From Fidelibacterota bacterium (GTDB lineage Bacteria > Fidelibacterota > Marinisomatia > SCGC-AAA003-L08 > TS1B11), in NCBI GenBank assembly GCA_020346745.1, contig CP070787.1:1619278-1659990 (forward strand): 40,713 nt of DNA. The letters run 5' to 3'. A program made the translations under genes and the position numbers. The notes under the pieces were generated by a model. The model saw only the letters and a list, made by a program, of their open reading frames with translations, did no database searches and had not been told where the DNA came from. Positions 33,836 through 40,713 of the stretch are shown here, piece by piece (the stretch's first letter is position 1; the number at the start of each line of letters is the position of its first letter).

Positions 33836-34942
33836 CTAGCGAACCAACTCTGAAACGTAAACGAACTGGAATCCTCTGTCCTTCAGCTTGGGGATTTCCG
33901 CAGCCAGTACCTCCAGTGTATTCAGGTGACTGGACCCTACATGGGCGATCCCGATGGCGGCTCCTGTTTCCTCAGCCCAGGATGCCAGCAAGGCCAGTTG
34001 ACGCCGGATATATCTAGGATCGTCCTCGTTATCCAGAAACACATGCCGACCCATACTAGGAACCGCCCGCCGTGCCATAATTCCCAGCGCTCGAGTTTCC
34101 GGTGTCGTATAACTGTCCACAAAGTACTTATTACGCCGCAGCAACTCCTGGGCCAGGACATCCATCAACAGGGTATCCAGGGTAGCCAGTGAGCCCTCAT
34201 GGTTGTTCATACCCGCGGCCTGGGGTATCTCTTGAAACGCCCGCCGAATGCGTCCCAACGCTTCAGTCTCTTCCATCCCATACAACAGGATGAATTCCTC
34301 CTCGTCCACGCCATTATAATTCTCCGGTTCCATGGGCATATGAATGATGACCTCATGGCCTCTTCTGGCAGCCTCTTCAGCGAGAACCCTGGAATAGCGA
34401 TGACCGGGAATCACTGACAAGGTGAGCTTCTCATTCATAGCGATAAACCCGGCCGTGAGCCGATTGCGAATGTAACCGAAGTCATCAATGATCAATCCAA
34501 TACGCCCTCGAATGGCACCCGCCAACATTTCCCCTTTCACTCCCGGGGCAAAAAGAAAACGTGCCACCATACGTTGCTCTCTGGAGCTCAGCTCCACGAA
34601 GAGCTCCCGCCGTTCTTCATACTTCACAGCCGAACTGAGGACCAAATCATACTGCTGGATAATCCGCCGCAGTAGCAGCATGAGGTCATCTGAAGACATG
34701 GTTGGCGGGTGGCCGAATCTTATGGCGCCGTCCTCCCCAATGACCGGCGATCTGGCCAAGCCCAGGTCCTCCAGCTCGGCCACTACGTCGGCTCGCAGCT
34801 GGGGCACTTCCCGCTCAATATGCCTCCGCTTAGTCAACGAGGACACAATCGTATGCCAAGCCACAAATCCCAATGCGGCAATCACACATACGACGAATAG
34901 GGTCTTGAGTATCTTCGGTGGTTTCTTCCCAGGGGCCTTCAT
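33836..34942 (-). CDS. Divergent polysaccharide deacetylase family protein (YibQ-like)
   Basis: This protein of 368 residues has an N-terminal TM anchor (ILKTLFVVCVIAALGFVAW, about 11-29). A linker domain follows, then a NodB-like catalytic-fold domain from about 148 to the end. GLIIDDFGYIRN has the Asp pair expected at the metal site. EVIIHMPMEP carries the His, GMNNHEGSLAT lies in the middle, and IGIAHVGSSHLNTLE lies near the C-terminus. This matches DUF610/divergent polysaccharide deacetylase proteins. They are found in many Gram-negative phyla near envC-type genes; direct deacetylase activity has not been generally shown. GTG 34945 or ATG 34942 is the start. It is flanked by about 110-nt gaps on both sides. 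Confidence 0.88.
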   Translation of the reverse strand: MKAPGKKPPKILKTLFVVCVIAALGFVAWHTIVSSLTKRRHIEREVPQLRADVVAELEDLGLARSPVIGEDGAIRFGHPPTMSSDDLMLLLRRIIQQYDLVLSSAVKYEERRELFVELSSREQRMVARFLFAPGVKGEMLAGAIRGRIGLIIDDFGYIRNRLTAGFIAMNEKLTLSVIPGHRYSRVLAEEAARRGHEVIIHMPMEPENYNGVDEEEFILLYGMEETEALGRIRRAFQEIPQAAGMNNHEGSLATLDTLLMDVLAQELLRRNKYFVDSYTTPETRALGIMARRAVPSMGRHVFLDNEDDPRYIRRQLALLASWAEETGAAIGIAHVGSSHLNTLEVLAAEIPKLKDRGFQFVYVSELVR

Positions 34943-35053
34943 CACAGACTCGCGTGCATATCTATTCCAGGAGTATCAACCTACAATTTCAAGTCGGGTA
35001 ATTTAACGCAAGAGAAAGGTAACTGATCGATTTGAGTGGGAGTTGAGTTGTTG

Positions 35054-35956
35054 TTAGAATTCCCGGCTTAGAGAAACCATGTGAGGCTGTCCCAAGGTGC
35101 CATTCTGATAGCCATAGGCATATGAGAGCATCCACCGGTGATGCGTCAGCCGGAATCCGGCTGTCAGGAGAATGGTTTCCGATTGCCAGCGGACACCAGC
35201 AGCGAGCCGCATGACCTGTCCGGATCCTTGCCAGGCCATACTAGGAATCAGCTGGTGCTGCTCGTCGTACCAAAGGTCCGAGGAGATATAGCTGCCCCAA
35301 AGGGGTGTTTTCAAGGCCAGCCCCAGCCCGACTCGCGGCGCAACAGGATCCACGCGGGTGTTCAGGGCTTCTCCCGCGCCCAGATTGCAGACCGTAAGAC
35401 TCCATCTCAACCATGGAAGCGGCTCACCCTGCCAACCTGCTGAGAGCCACGCCCCTCGAGCAGAATACTCGAAGACGCGTTGATAGGCCAGCGTTAGGCC
35501 AAGTCCCAGGGAGGTAGCGCCAAGCCGCCACCCGCGCATCACGGTTGCAGTGATCAGCCGAGCACTGAACAAGGCCAGTGGTTCAGCCGTGGGGATTTCG
35601 CTCCGCAGCTCGATATCATCTTCAGCCATTGATCTCAGGAGGAATTGCAGGGGCCGCTGCCGCCAGGTACTTTGCCACCGAACGCCGTAGCCTGCCAAGT
35701 CGCCGAACATCCTGAGATAGCCAAATTCCAGGATCTCCCGTTCACTGCCCCACACATGGACAGGACTAATCCCGGTCAGGGACATATCGCCGGGCAGGGC
35801 TGTTCCGCCGGTGGCAAGTGCCAAGGCAGAGGCAGAACCCGGCAAATAACTCGCTCGCCATCCCAATGCAGAAAGGGGCACAACCAGCCCCCAGCCCGAC
35901 AGCAAGACGATCGAGGCCCACAGCGGTACACTATGTCGGCTAGCGTGCTCCCTCAC
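35054..35956 (-). CDS. PorQ-like outer-membrane beta-barrel protein
   Basis: This protein of 300 residues begins at GTG 35956, which overlaps the preceding PorV-type stop as GTGA; TTG 35971 is less likely. A signal-like helix (LWASIVLLSGWGLVVPLSALG) is followed by an N-terminal stretch with LATGGTALPGDMSLTGISPVHVW. This recalls the aLGG...NPA-type motif of PorV/PorQ proteins. The rest alternates hydrophobic and polar residues as amphipathic strands and ends in SLSREF, with a terminal Phe as outer-membrane barrels use for assembly. PorQ proteins help type IX secretion substrates reach the surface in Bacteroidetes. The call rests on topology and on its neighbour, so the function is tentative. 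Confidence 0.65.
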   Translation of the reverse strand: MREHASRHSVPLWASIVLLSGWGLVVPLSALGWRASYLPGSASALALATGGTALPGDMSLTGISPVHVWGSEREILEFGYLRMFGDLAGYGVRWQSTWRQRPLQFLLRSMAEDDIELRSEIPTAEPLALFSARLITATVMRGWRLGATSLGLGLTLAYQRVFEYSARGAWLSAGWQGEPLPWLRWSLTVCNLGAGEALNTRVDPVAPRVGLGLALKTPLWGSYISSDLWYDEQHQLIPSMAWQGSGQVMRLAAGVRWQSETILLTAGFRLTHHRWMLSYAYGYQNGTLGQPHMVSLSREF

Positions 35957-36894
35957 AAGCTGAAGATCCAACTGAAGAGGTGGCCCATACCTTCATCCGC
36001 TTTACCCAGGGAAAGGCTGTAATCCACACGGCTGTCAAAAGCACGCCGAATGGAATAACGCAGCCCAAGCCCAAAGGTAGGCGTAGTGTGCTCCAACCCG
36101 CCACGAACCAGGTAGCGTTCCCACAACACATCCTCTACAGCCAGCCGGTACACCGGTACAACATCGCCAAATACGGTTTCGTCATCCTGTTTGATCCTTG
36201 GCACGACCAGGTCCGCCTGACCGAAGAAGGTGAAGTGCCGCCAAGGCAGGCGAGTCCCGGCGCTGATGATGATGGGGAGATAATCGGTATAGTTCCGGCT
36301 CTGTTGGTCAGCAGTTATTTTCCACGAGTAGGCACCAGTCAAATTCTGCGCTTTCAGAGCAAGATTGAATCCGCTTGGCCGGTGATAGAACAGACCGAAG
36401 TCGATGCCAAAACCCTTGCTGCCTTCGTCGGCCAGATCGATGATCAGCATTTTCGCACTCAATCCGAAGCTGAAATGGTCACTCAGGCGATTGGCAAATG
36501 AGAGTGACAGCATATTTTCGGAATAGGCCAAGACGTCGGTGGGTTCGCCAATGCTATTGCGACCCTGAATCTCGTCATCGGCGGCTCGCATGAAGCTGAA
36601 GCCGGCCGCTGCGGTGGGAGGCAGGCCCATGGCAACACTCAGGCCTTGCAAGGAGCGGTCCAGGGGTAGGGCCATATAGGACAATCCCAATTCCCGGCGT
36701 TGAACGTGGACCAGGCTGGCAGGATTGGTAAGCGCCAGGTGTCCGGAATTAATATCTGCGACAAGTGCACCAGCCAGGGCAACGCTACGCGCATCCGTGC
36801 CAACGCGGGCAAACGCGCCTGCATAGCCACCTGTCGGGGGCCCTCCTGCCCACAGCATGGTAGAAAGTATAATGATGGCAAGGAACGATCTCAC
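35953..36894 (-). CDS. PorV/PorQ-family outer-membrane protein
   Basis: This protein of 313 residues starts with GTG 36894, overlapping the upstream stop as GTGA. The signal is short (FLAIIILSTMLWAGG). The N-terminal motif GTDARSVALAGALVADINSGHLALTNPASL (about 31-60, quoted as the family pattern) is the hallmark of PorV-family barrels. Long amphipathic strands follow, with FGIDFGLFYH and FTFFGQADLVVP, and the C-terminus ends WIFSL. PorV in Bacteroidetes is an outer-membrane part of the type IX machinery that carries substrates to the attachment complex. In other FCB phyla the family is widespread without proven T9SS. The neighbouring secreted propeller protein is a natural client. Confidence 0.85.
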   Translation of the reverse strand: MRSFLAIIILSTMLWAGGPPTGGYAGAFARVGTDARSVALAGALVADINSGHLALTNPASLVHVQRRELGLSYMALPLDRSLQGLSVAMGLPPTAAAGFSFMRAADDEIQGRNSIGEPTDVLAYSENMLSLSFANRLSDHFSFGLSAKMLIIDLADEGSKGFGIDFGLFYHRPSGFNLALKAQNLTGAYSWKITADQQSRNYTDYLPIIISAGTRLPWRHFTFFGQADLVVPRIKQDDETVFGDVVPVYRLAVEDVLWERYLVRGGLEHTTPTFGLGLRYSIRRAFDSRVDYSLSLGKADEGMGHLFSWIFSL

Positions 36895-38501
36895 TTGATC
36901 ACCATTACCTTAGTCCAACGCTCCAGCAGACCGAGTCTCAAGCGACAGTAGTACACTCCATTGGCTACCTGGTAACCCGCCTCGTTACGTCCGTCCCAGA
37001 CCTGGCTGAAATCTCCGGAGCTGGAGTGTGGTCTTGAGAGCACGATTACCGGATCCATGGCGAAATCATAGATGGAAATCTTGGCCGTTATCGGAACCTC
37101 GGAGCCAGTGAGGTGATACTGGAACCGCACATGACCGCGGCCATCCCGGTAATTATCCTCGGCCAAGTAAAAAGGATTGGGATAGACATAGAAACGATCT
37201 TCACCCGAAGAAGCGGTGGAGACATAACTGCGCTCAATGTCCCAGGTGACTCCATGATCCTGCGTACGAGCCAGGCCGTCAGGTGTGCCAATCCACAGGG
37301 TGGAATCGCGAGTATCAAATGCCGCCCCGTAGGCTTGCTCCGCCCAGACTTCCTCACCGGTTATATTGTCGGTGGCGGTCTTGAATCGAGCCCAATTGAG
37401 ACCATCGAAGGACTTGTATAACCCGTTATCAGTGGCCACGTAGACGGCTTCCCCCGATGAAGTGATATTATGGGCGCGCTCACCCCGCAGTGAGACGTAC
37501 CAAGTTACGCCGTCGTCTTCGGTGAAACTGACCCCCATGACTTCACTGGCATCCTCCGCGTGGACAGTGGCAGCCCAGATGCGATCCCTACCAGAGGATA
37601 GCGTTTGCCTATGCAGGGCAACCACCCAGTTACCGGAAATCGTTCGCACACCCCACTGGGCTTTAAAATGGGTCCAGGAGATACAACCGGTTGTCGTATC
37701 GATGATGCCCCGGTTCACTCCCGCCGCGGTCCCGACCCAGATGACCGAATCATAGGCCACGACAGAGAAAGCTTTGTGGTTATGGTTTCCCCCATCGATG
37801 GGATCCCGCGAATTGAGCTCGTAATCCGCCGGTATATCCTCGCAGGTGAACGTTGTGTCATCATCCCGTGGTAGGGGTACCGGTGTCCATTGACCACTGC
37901 TGATCTCATAGCGGCGCAATCCCCCGGCCCAGCTGGTCGTCCAGATCACGCCTGGGGTTGCTGCTACATCATAAGTCACGTTCCGGATGGTTGTCGTAAC
38001 GGCCAGCTGACGGATAGTATGACCATCAGCCCATTGGAACGTGGTGAAGGCACTGTCTCCAAGATCTTCGGTGGACTGGGGCTCCCATATCCAGGTATTA
38101 CCCGTATCCGTGGAGAAGGACATGCCACCACCCTTCACCTCCCCGACCTGGCCGATCATGGTGTCCACTAAACTGGCAACCGCCACCAACGAGCCATTCA
38201 AATCCAAGGCGGAGATGCCTCCCTCGGGCAGATCGACTACGTCCGCAATGTACGATCGGAACGTATTACCCAGATCCGGTGTGAGGGACAAACCGCGGGA
38301 GGTTCCGAAGAACAGGATGGAATCACCCGCCATGCGGATATCAATAATGCTGTTACTGGCCAGCCCTGCGGAGGAGGTTGAATCGTTATAGTAGGACAAA
38401 GAGGTATCACCCAAGGTCTTATGGAGGCTAAATCGCTCAGGGATTAGCTGCCCACTGACATGACTGACAATGATCACCAGCAGGATGAGAACGCGACTCA
38501 T
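36891..38501 (-). CDS. Secreted beta-propeller protein with FlgD/T9SS-like C-terminal Ig domain
   Basis: This protein of 536 residues has a signal peptide (VLILLVIIVSHVSGQ, about 4-18). Four Asp-box-like units follow: SFSTDTGNTWIW, SFTEDDGVTWYV, YKSFDGLNWARF and ARTQDHGVTWDI. They are the repeat seen in sialidase/BNR and two-component-regulator propellers. The last roughly 95 residues form a FlgD-like Ig domain beginning YVYPNPFYL and ending NGVYYCRLRLGLLERWTKVMVIK-type strands. That is the pattern of type IX sorting domains. It is probably surface-displayed and structural or carbohydrate-binding. The ATG overlaps the lipoprotein stop (ATGA) and the stop overlaps the PorV-family start (GTGA). 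Confidence 0.8.
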   Translation of the reverse strand: MSRVLILLVIIVSHVSGQLIPERFSLHKTLGDTSLSYYNDSTSSAGLASNSIIDIRMAGDSILFFGTSRGLSLTPDLGNTFRSYIADVVDLPEGGISALDLNGSLVAVASLVDTMIGQVGEVKGGGMSFSTDTGNTWIWEPQSTEDLGDSAFTTFQWADGHTIRQLAVTTTIRNVTYDVAATPGVIWTTSWAGGLRRYEISSGQWTPVPLPRDDDTTFTCEDIPADYELNSRDPIDGGNHNHKAFSVVAYDSVIWVGTAAGVNRGIIDTTTGCISWTHFKAQWGVRTISGNWVVALHRQTLSSGRDRIWAATVHAEDASEVMGVSFTEDDGVTWYVSLRGERAHNITSSGEAVYVATDNGLYKSFDGLNWARFKTATDNITGEEVWAEQAYGAAFDTRDSTLWIGTPDGLARTQDHGVTWDIERSYVSTASSGEDRFYVYPNPFYLAEDNYRDGRGHVRFQYHLTGSEVPITAKISIYDFAMDPVIVLSRPHSSSGDFSQVWDGRNEAGYQVANGVYYCRLRLGLLERWTKVMVIK

Positions 38502-39301
38502 TGCACCACCACTGGATGGTAGACGGTGTCACTCACAGCGCCGCTGTAATCCTCCGCTGTGAATCGGTAGACGTATCGTCCGGGGTCGTTGGTCGATTCC
38601 AGTCGGATGATAATACTGTAGGTACCGTCACCAGCTATCAGATCACCCCACAATGACCGATCGCCATTATCGGCGAGATAAATGGGCTGACCCTGGTTAG
38701 CCAGTGTACTATCCGGTTTCAGCACAGTGAATCCCACTCTCCGGATATCATCCAGGCCATCGGGATCGGCAGCCACGGCCCGGAGAGTATCCAAGGTAAT
38801 AAATCCTTCCGGCGGCCGGATCAGGGTATCAGACCCACTGACACTAAGAATGACCGGCCGAAGGTTGACCAGATGCAGGGTATCGGTGGCCATACTGGTG
38901 TCACCGTCAACGAGGGCATAAAAATCGAAGTACACGGTGCCACTACTGCCTGCAGCCAGTGGAGAGCTGAACTTGCGGGCATACACGCCATCCTGAGGAA
39001 GTATATCTCCTCCCGAGCCATCGTCCACCAGGTTGATCTGGGTCAAAGGTGAATCCACGCCGGTGGTATCCACCAGGAACATCTCCGTCCAGATATTGCT
39101 GCTATCGAGGGAAGTGACTCCAGCAGGGAGGGTAACGGTAACGGCGACGTAGAACCGCTTGTCCCGGTCATCGAAGGAGCCCTGCGGGCTGGAGAGGATC
39201 GGTAGATCCTCATCGGACGGTCCCACCCCGTTGCCATCGCAGCCGTAGAACAGCAAGAGGGATGCCAAGGCGATCTGAACTAAACCTAAAGCCAGCTTCA
39301 T
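38498..39301 (-). CDS. Predicted lipoprotein with Ig-like repeats
   Basis: This protein of 267 residues is taken from ATG 39301. That start gives a good lipoprotein signal (LVQIALASLLLFYGC, Cys at about 21); the longer frame to 39400 overlaps prmA and lacks one. The mature part looks like two beta-sandwich units. Each contains an aDGxYxxxf-type motif (LPQDGVYARKFSSPL and IAGDGTYSIIIRLES) as in cadherin-like or Ig-like modules of secreted FCB proteins. No catalytic motif was seen. No clear Shine-Dalgarno sequence precedes the ATG, and the gap from prmA is 35 nt. The TGA overlaps the ATG of the propeller gene. It may be a surface or periplasmic partner of that protein. Confidence 0.75.
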   Translation of the reverse strand: MKLALGLVQIALASLLLFYGCDGNGVGPSDEDLPILSSPQGSFDDRDKRFYVAVTVTLPAGVTSLDSSNIWTEMFLVDTTGVDSPLTQINLVDDGSGGDILPQDGVYARKFSSPLAAGSSGTVYFDFYALVDGDTSMATDTLHLVNLRPVILSVSGSDTLIRPPEGFITLDTLRAVAADPDGLDDIRRVGFTVLKPDSTLANQGQPIYLADNGDRSLWGDLIAGDGTYSIIIRLESTNDPGRYVYRFTAEDYSGAVSDTVYHPVVVQ

Positions 39302-39336
39302 GGGAGGGGCAATATAGGTGGGAATCCGGCGCACGC

Positions 39337-40260
39337 TCAATTGATTTCTCCCTGCGATCGGTGGTCGTCCCCCAGCCTCGATACCAGCGCACAGAACCAA
39401 TCCTCCTCTTCGTCAATCTGCGCCAAGACTAGGTTCAATCGACGACACAGGTCCCGCAACAGAGATCCTTCCTCCTTCAGAAGGCCGGAGACCACTACTC
39501 TCGCTCCAGAGTCCGACCGGCTGAACTGTTCGAGGAGAGCAAAAATTGAGGACCGATGAATATTTGCCAATACGAGGTCAACATTGAAATCGTTCCACAG
39601 GCTGGCATCTCCCAGCATGAATTCCACTTGGTTGCCTAAACCGTTCAGCTTCAGATTAGCCAACAGGTTTTCCTCACACGACGGGTCATTGTCAACGGCA
39701 ACGACGTGGCTGGCACCCAATTTTGCGGCCACGATGGCCAGTATGCCGGATCCCGTGCCAAGATCCAGAATCCGTTGGGCTTGGCAACCCAATGACTCCA
39801 GCCTCCGGATGACCAACCGGGTGGTGGCATGGTGACCGGTGCCAAAGGCCATTCCAGGGCATATACGGACCAGTACAGGTGCCCGGGATACCTGATCCCA
39901 CTCGGGCACAATGGTGATGTTTTCCGTCACCTGAAGGGGGGTGAAGTGTTCCCGCCACTGAAGTTGCCAATCACGATCCGGAACCTGTGACCAGCGCCGC
40001 GTCACGTGCTGGATTGCCGGCAGTGCCTCTGCCTGCCAGCTCTCCCAGGCTGCTTCCACCTCGGTCTGATCCTGGGCTGCAATATAGAGCTCCAGCTTAT
40101 GCCCAGAACTGGAGTCTGTCTCCGGATTTTCCCGCCCCCCGCGGACCCAGGGGGCGAACAATCCCAGGCAGGCTTCCAGAGCTTGGGATGATCCCTGGAG
40201 GCTCAGACAATGCAAACGGCCCAGCTCACTCGAGGGTGCGATTTCTTCTGATGACATCAT
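39337..40260 (-). CDS. prmA: Ribosomal protein L11 methyltransferase (PrmA) family
   Basis: This protein of 307 residues starts at ATG 40260, overlapping the M28 peptidase stop as ATGA. An N-terminal substrate-binding domain contains WQLQWREHFTPLQVTENI (about 105-122). GMAFGTGHHATTRLV is the hallmark of PrmA. RILDLGTGSGILAIVAAKLGA is the SAM motif and VVAVDNDPSCEEN follows. The usual NILA-type catalytic motif reads ANIHRSSI here, so the loop near the target amine differs. PrmA trimethylates ribosomal protein L11, a cytosolic function unrelated to its envelope-type neighbours. An alternative is a PrmA-like methyltransferase with another target. The longer frame to 40326 lies inside the M28 gene and is rejected. 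Confidence 0.88.
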   Translation of the reverse strand: MMSSEEIAPSSELGRLHCLSLQGSSQALEACLGLFAPWVRGGRENPETDSSSGHKLELYIAAQDQTEVEAAWESWQAEALPAIQHVTRRWSQVPDRDWQLQWREHFTPLQVTENITIVPEWDQVSRAPVLVRICPGMAFGTGHHATTRLVIRRLESLGCQAQRILDLGTGSGILAIVAAKLGASHVVAVDNDPSCEENLLANLKLNGLGNQVEFMLGDASLWNDFNVDLVLANIHRSSIFALLEQFSRSDSGARVVVSGLLKEEGSLLRDLCRRLNLVLAQIDEEEDWFCALVSRLGDDHRSQGEIN

Positions 40261-40713
40261 GGTCTCTCGTTGTAAATAAGGGCAGCCACCACCGTTCCCA
40301 CGGCTTCCAGGCTCTCGGCTGAACACTTGTCAGGAGTATCTTCCAGAGTATGCCAGTAGTTGGTTCGGGGATTGGGATAGTTGATATCGATAATATCCAC
40401 TGTCGGGATGCCCGCTTCCAATAAGGGCACATGATCATCGTAGATCTGCGAACCGATCTCAGACTTGAACTGGGAATAGCCCAGCGCTGCGGCCAGGCCC
40501 CAGATACGGCGGACCAACTCCTGTGCACCCCGCCAGGAATTGTACTCCATCGGGAGCGACAGTTCAGCATCACCCACCATATCCAACAGAACGGCGTACA
40601 GAGGTCTTACGCCTCCCAGCAGCTCGTTCATCTGGGGCAGGAACGCCTTGGTTCCCAGCGAAAAGTTGGTCACGTCACCGGAACGCCCCATATCCTCCGC
40701 ATCAACAAACAAG
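40257..40713 (-). CDS. M28 family peptidase / glutaminyl-cyclase-like, C-terminal part (cut by window edge)
   Basis: The right window edge cuts the N-terminal half, leaving about 151 residues. FVDAEDMG opens the fragment, LLDMVGDAEL carries the metal-ligand Asp, and IYDDHVPLLEAGIPTVDIID with YWHTLEDTPDKCS supplies the final His. These residues match M28 zinc peptidases and related glutaminyl-peptide cyclotransferases. The two cannot be separated from this fragment, but IIDxxYxxxHT-type spacing is typical of glutaminyl cyclases. The protein is likely secreted, although the N-terminus is unseen. The gene stops in an ATGA overlap with prmA. Confidence 0.85.
   Translation of the reverse strand, partial: LFVDAEDMGRSGDVTNFSLGTKAFLPQMNELLGGVRPLYAVLLDMVGDAELSLPMEYNSWRGAQELVRRIWGLAAALGYSQFKSEIGSQIYDDHVPLLEAGIPTVDIIDINYPNPRTNYWHTLEDTPDKCSAESLEAVGTVVAALIYNERP

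Overview
The window looks like a chromosomal segment from an uncultured member of the FCB superphylum, with a Neomarinimicrobiota/Calditrichota-like flavour. This is inferred from gene content: PorV/PorQ-type outer-membrane proteins beside a secreted protein with a C-terminal FlgD/type IX-like Ig domain, a DUF4159-DUF4175-TPR cassette, and a secreted M49 peptidase of the Bacteroides type. Shine-Dalgarno sequences are present in some genes and absent in others. No rRNA, tRNA, CRISPR array, insertion sequence or phage gene was seen, so this is ordinary dense chromosome with several poorly described modules.

Layout. 1-3934 (minus): a truncated PfkB-family sugar kinase, a MarR-GNAT fusion regulator with a palindromic candidate operator, and an MMPL/RND exporter. 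3935-4413 holds no recognisable gene. 4414-5616 (plus): a membrane protein with a helix-hairpin-helix-like C-terminal region. 5665-8092 (minus): an EnvC-like amidase activator followed by DNA polymerase III delta' (holB). 8155-9833 (plus): a small cyclic-nucleotide-binding protein and an AI-2E-family permease. 9882-11720 (minus): a secreted barrel-TPR-BamE-like fusion. 11838-12806 (plus): a receiver-GGDEF diguanylate cyclase.

12907-21509 (plus) is a tight run: CDF metal exporter, DUF4159 protein, giant DUF4175 coiled-coil membrane protein, TPR protein, a secreted protein often labelled asparagine synthetase B, and YjbQ. It meets a convergent aldo/keto reductase in a shared CTAG stop. Next come a remnant of an M16 peptidase C-terminus, a macro-domain deacetylase, an orphan EgtD histidine methyltransferase and a lipoprotein M49 dipeptidyl peptidase.

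32461-26769 (minus) is a nine-gene run: LemA, two TPM-domain proteins, a small membrane protein, an alkyltransferase-like DNA-repair protein, an N-terminally short alpha-carbonic anhydrase, an Asp/Glu-type racemase, a uracil-DNA glycosylase-family protein and an MBL-fold hydrolase. Several pairs overlap by 4 nt. A 13-bp inverted repeat separates it from the M49 gene.

40713-32532 (minus) contains an M28 peptidase (partial), PrmA, a lipoprotein, a propeller protein with an Ig-like C-terminus, PorV-like and PorQ-like barrels, a divergent polysaccharide deacetylase, a small lipoprotein and a YhhQ-type queuosine-precursor transporter. The M28-to-PorQ part is chained by ATGA/GTGA overlaps and is best read as one envelope/secretion operon.
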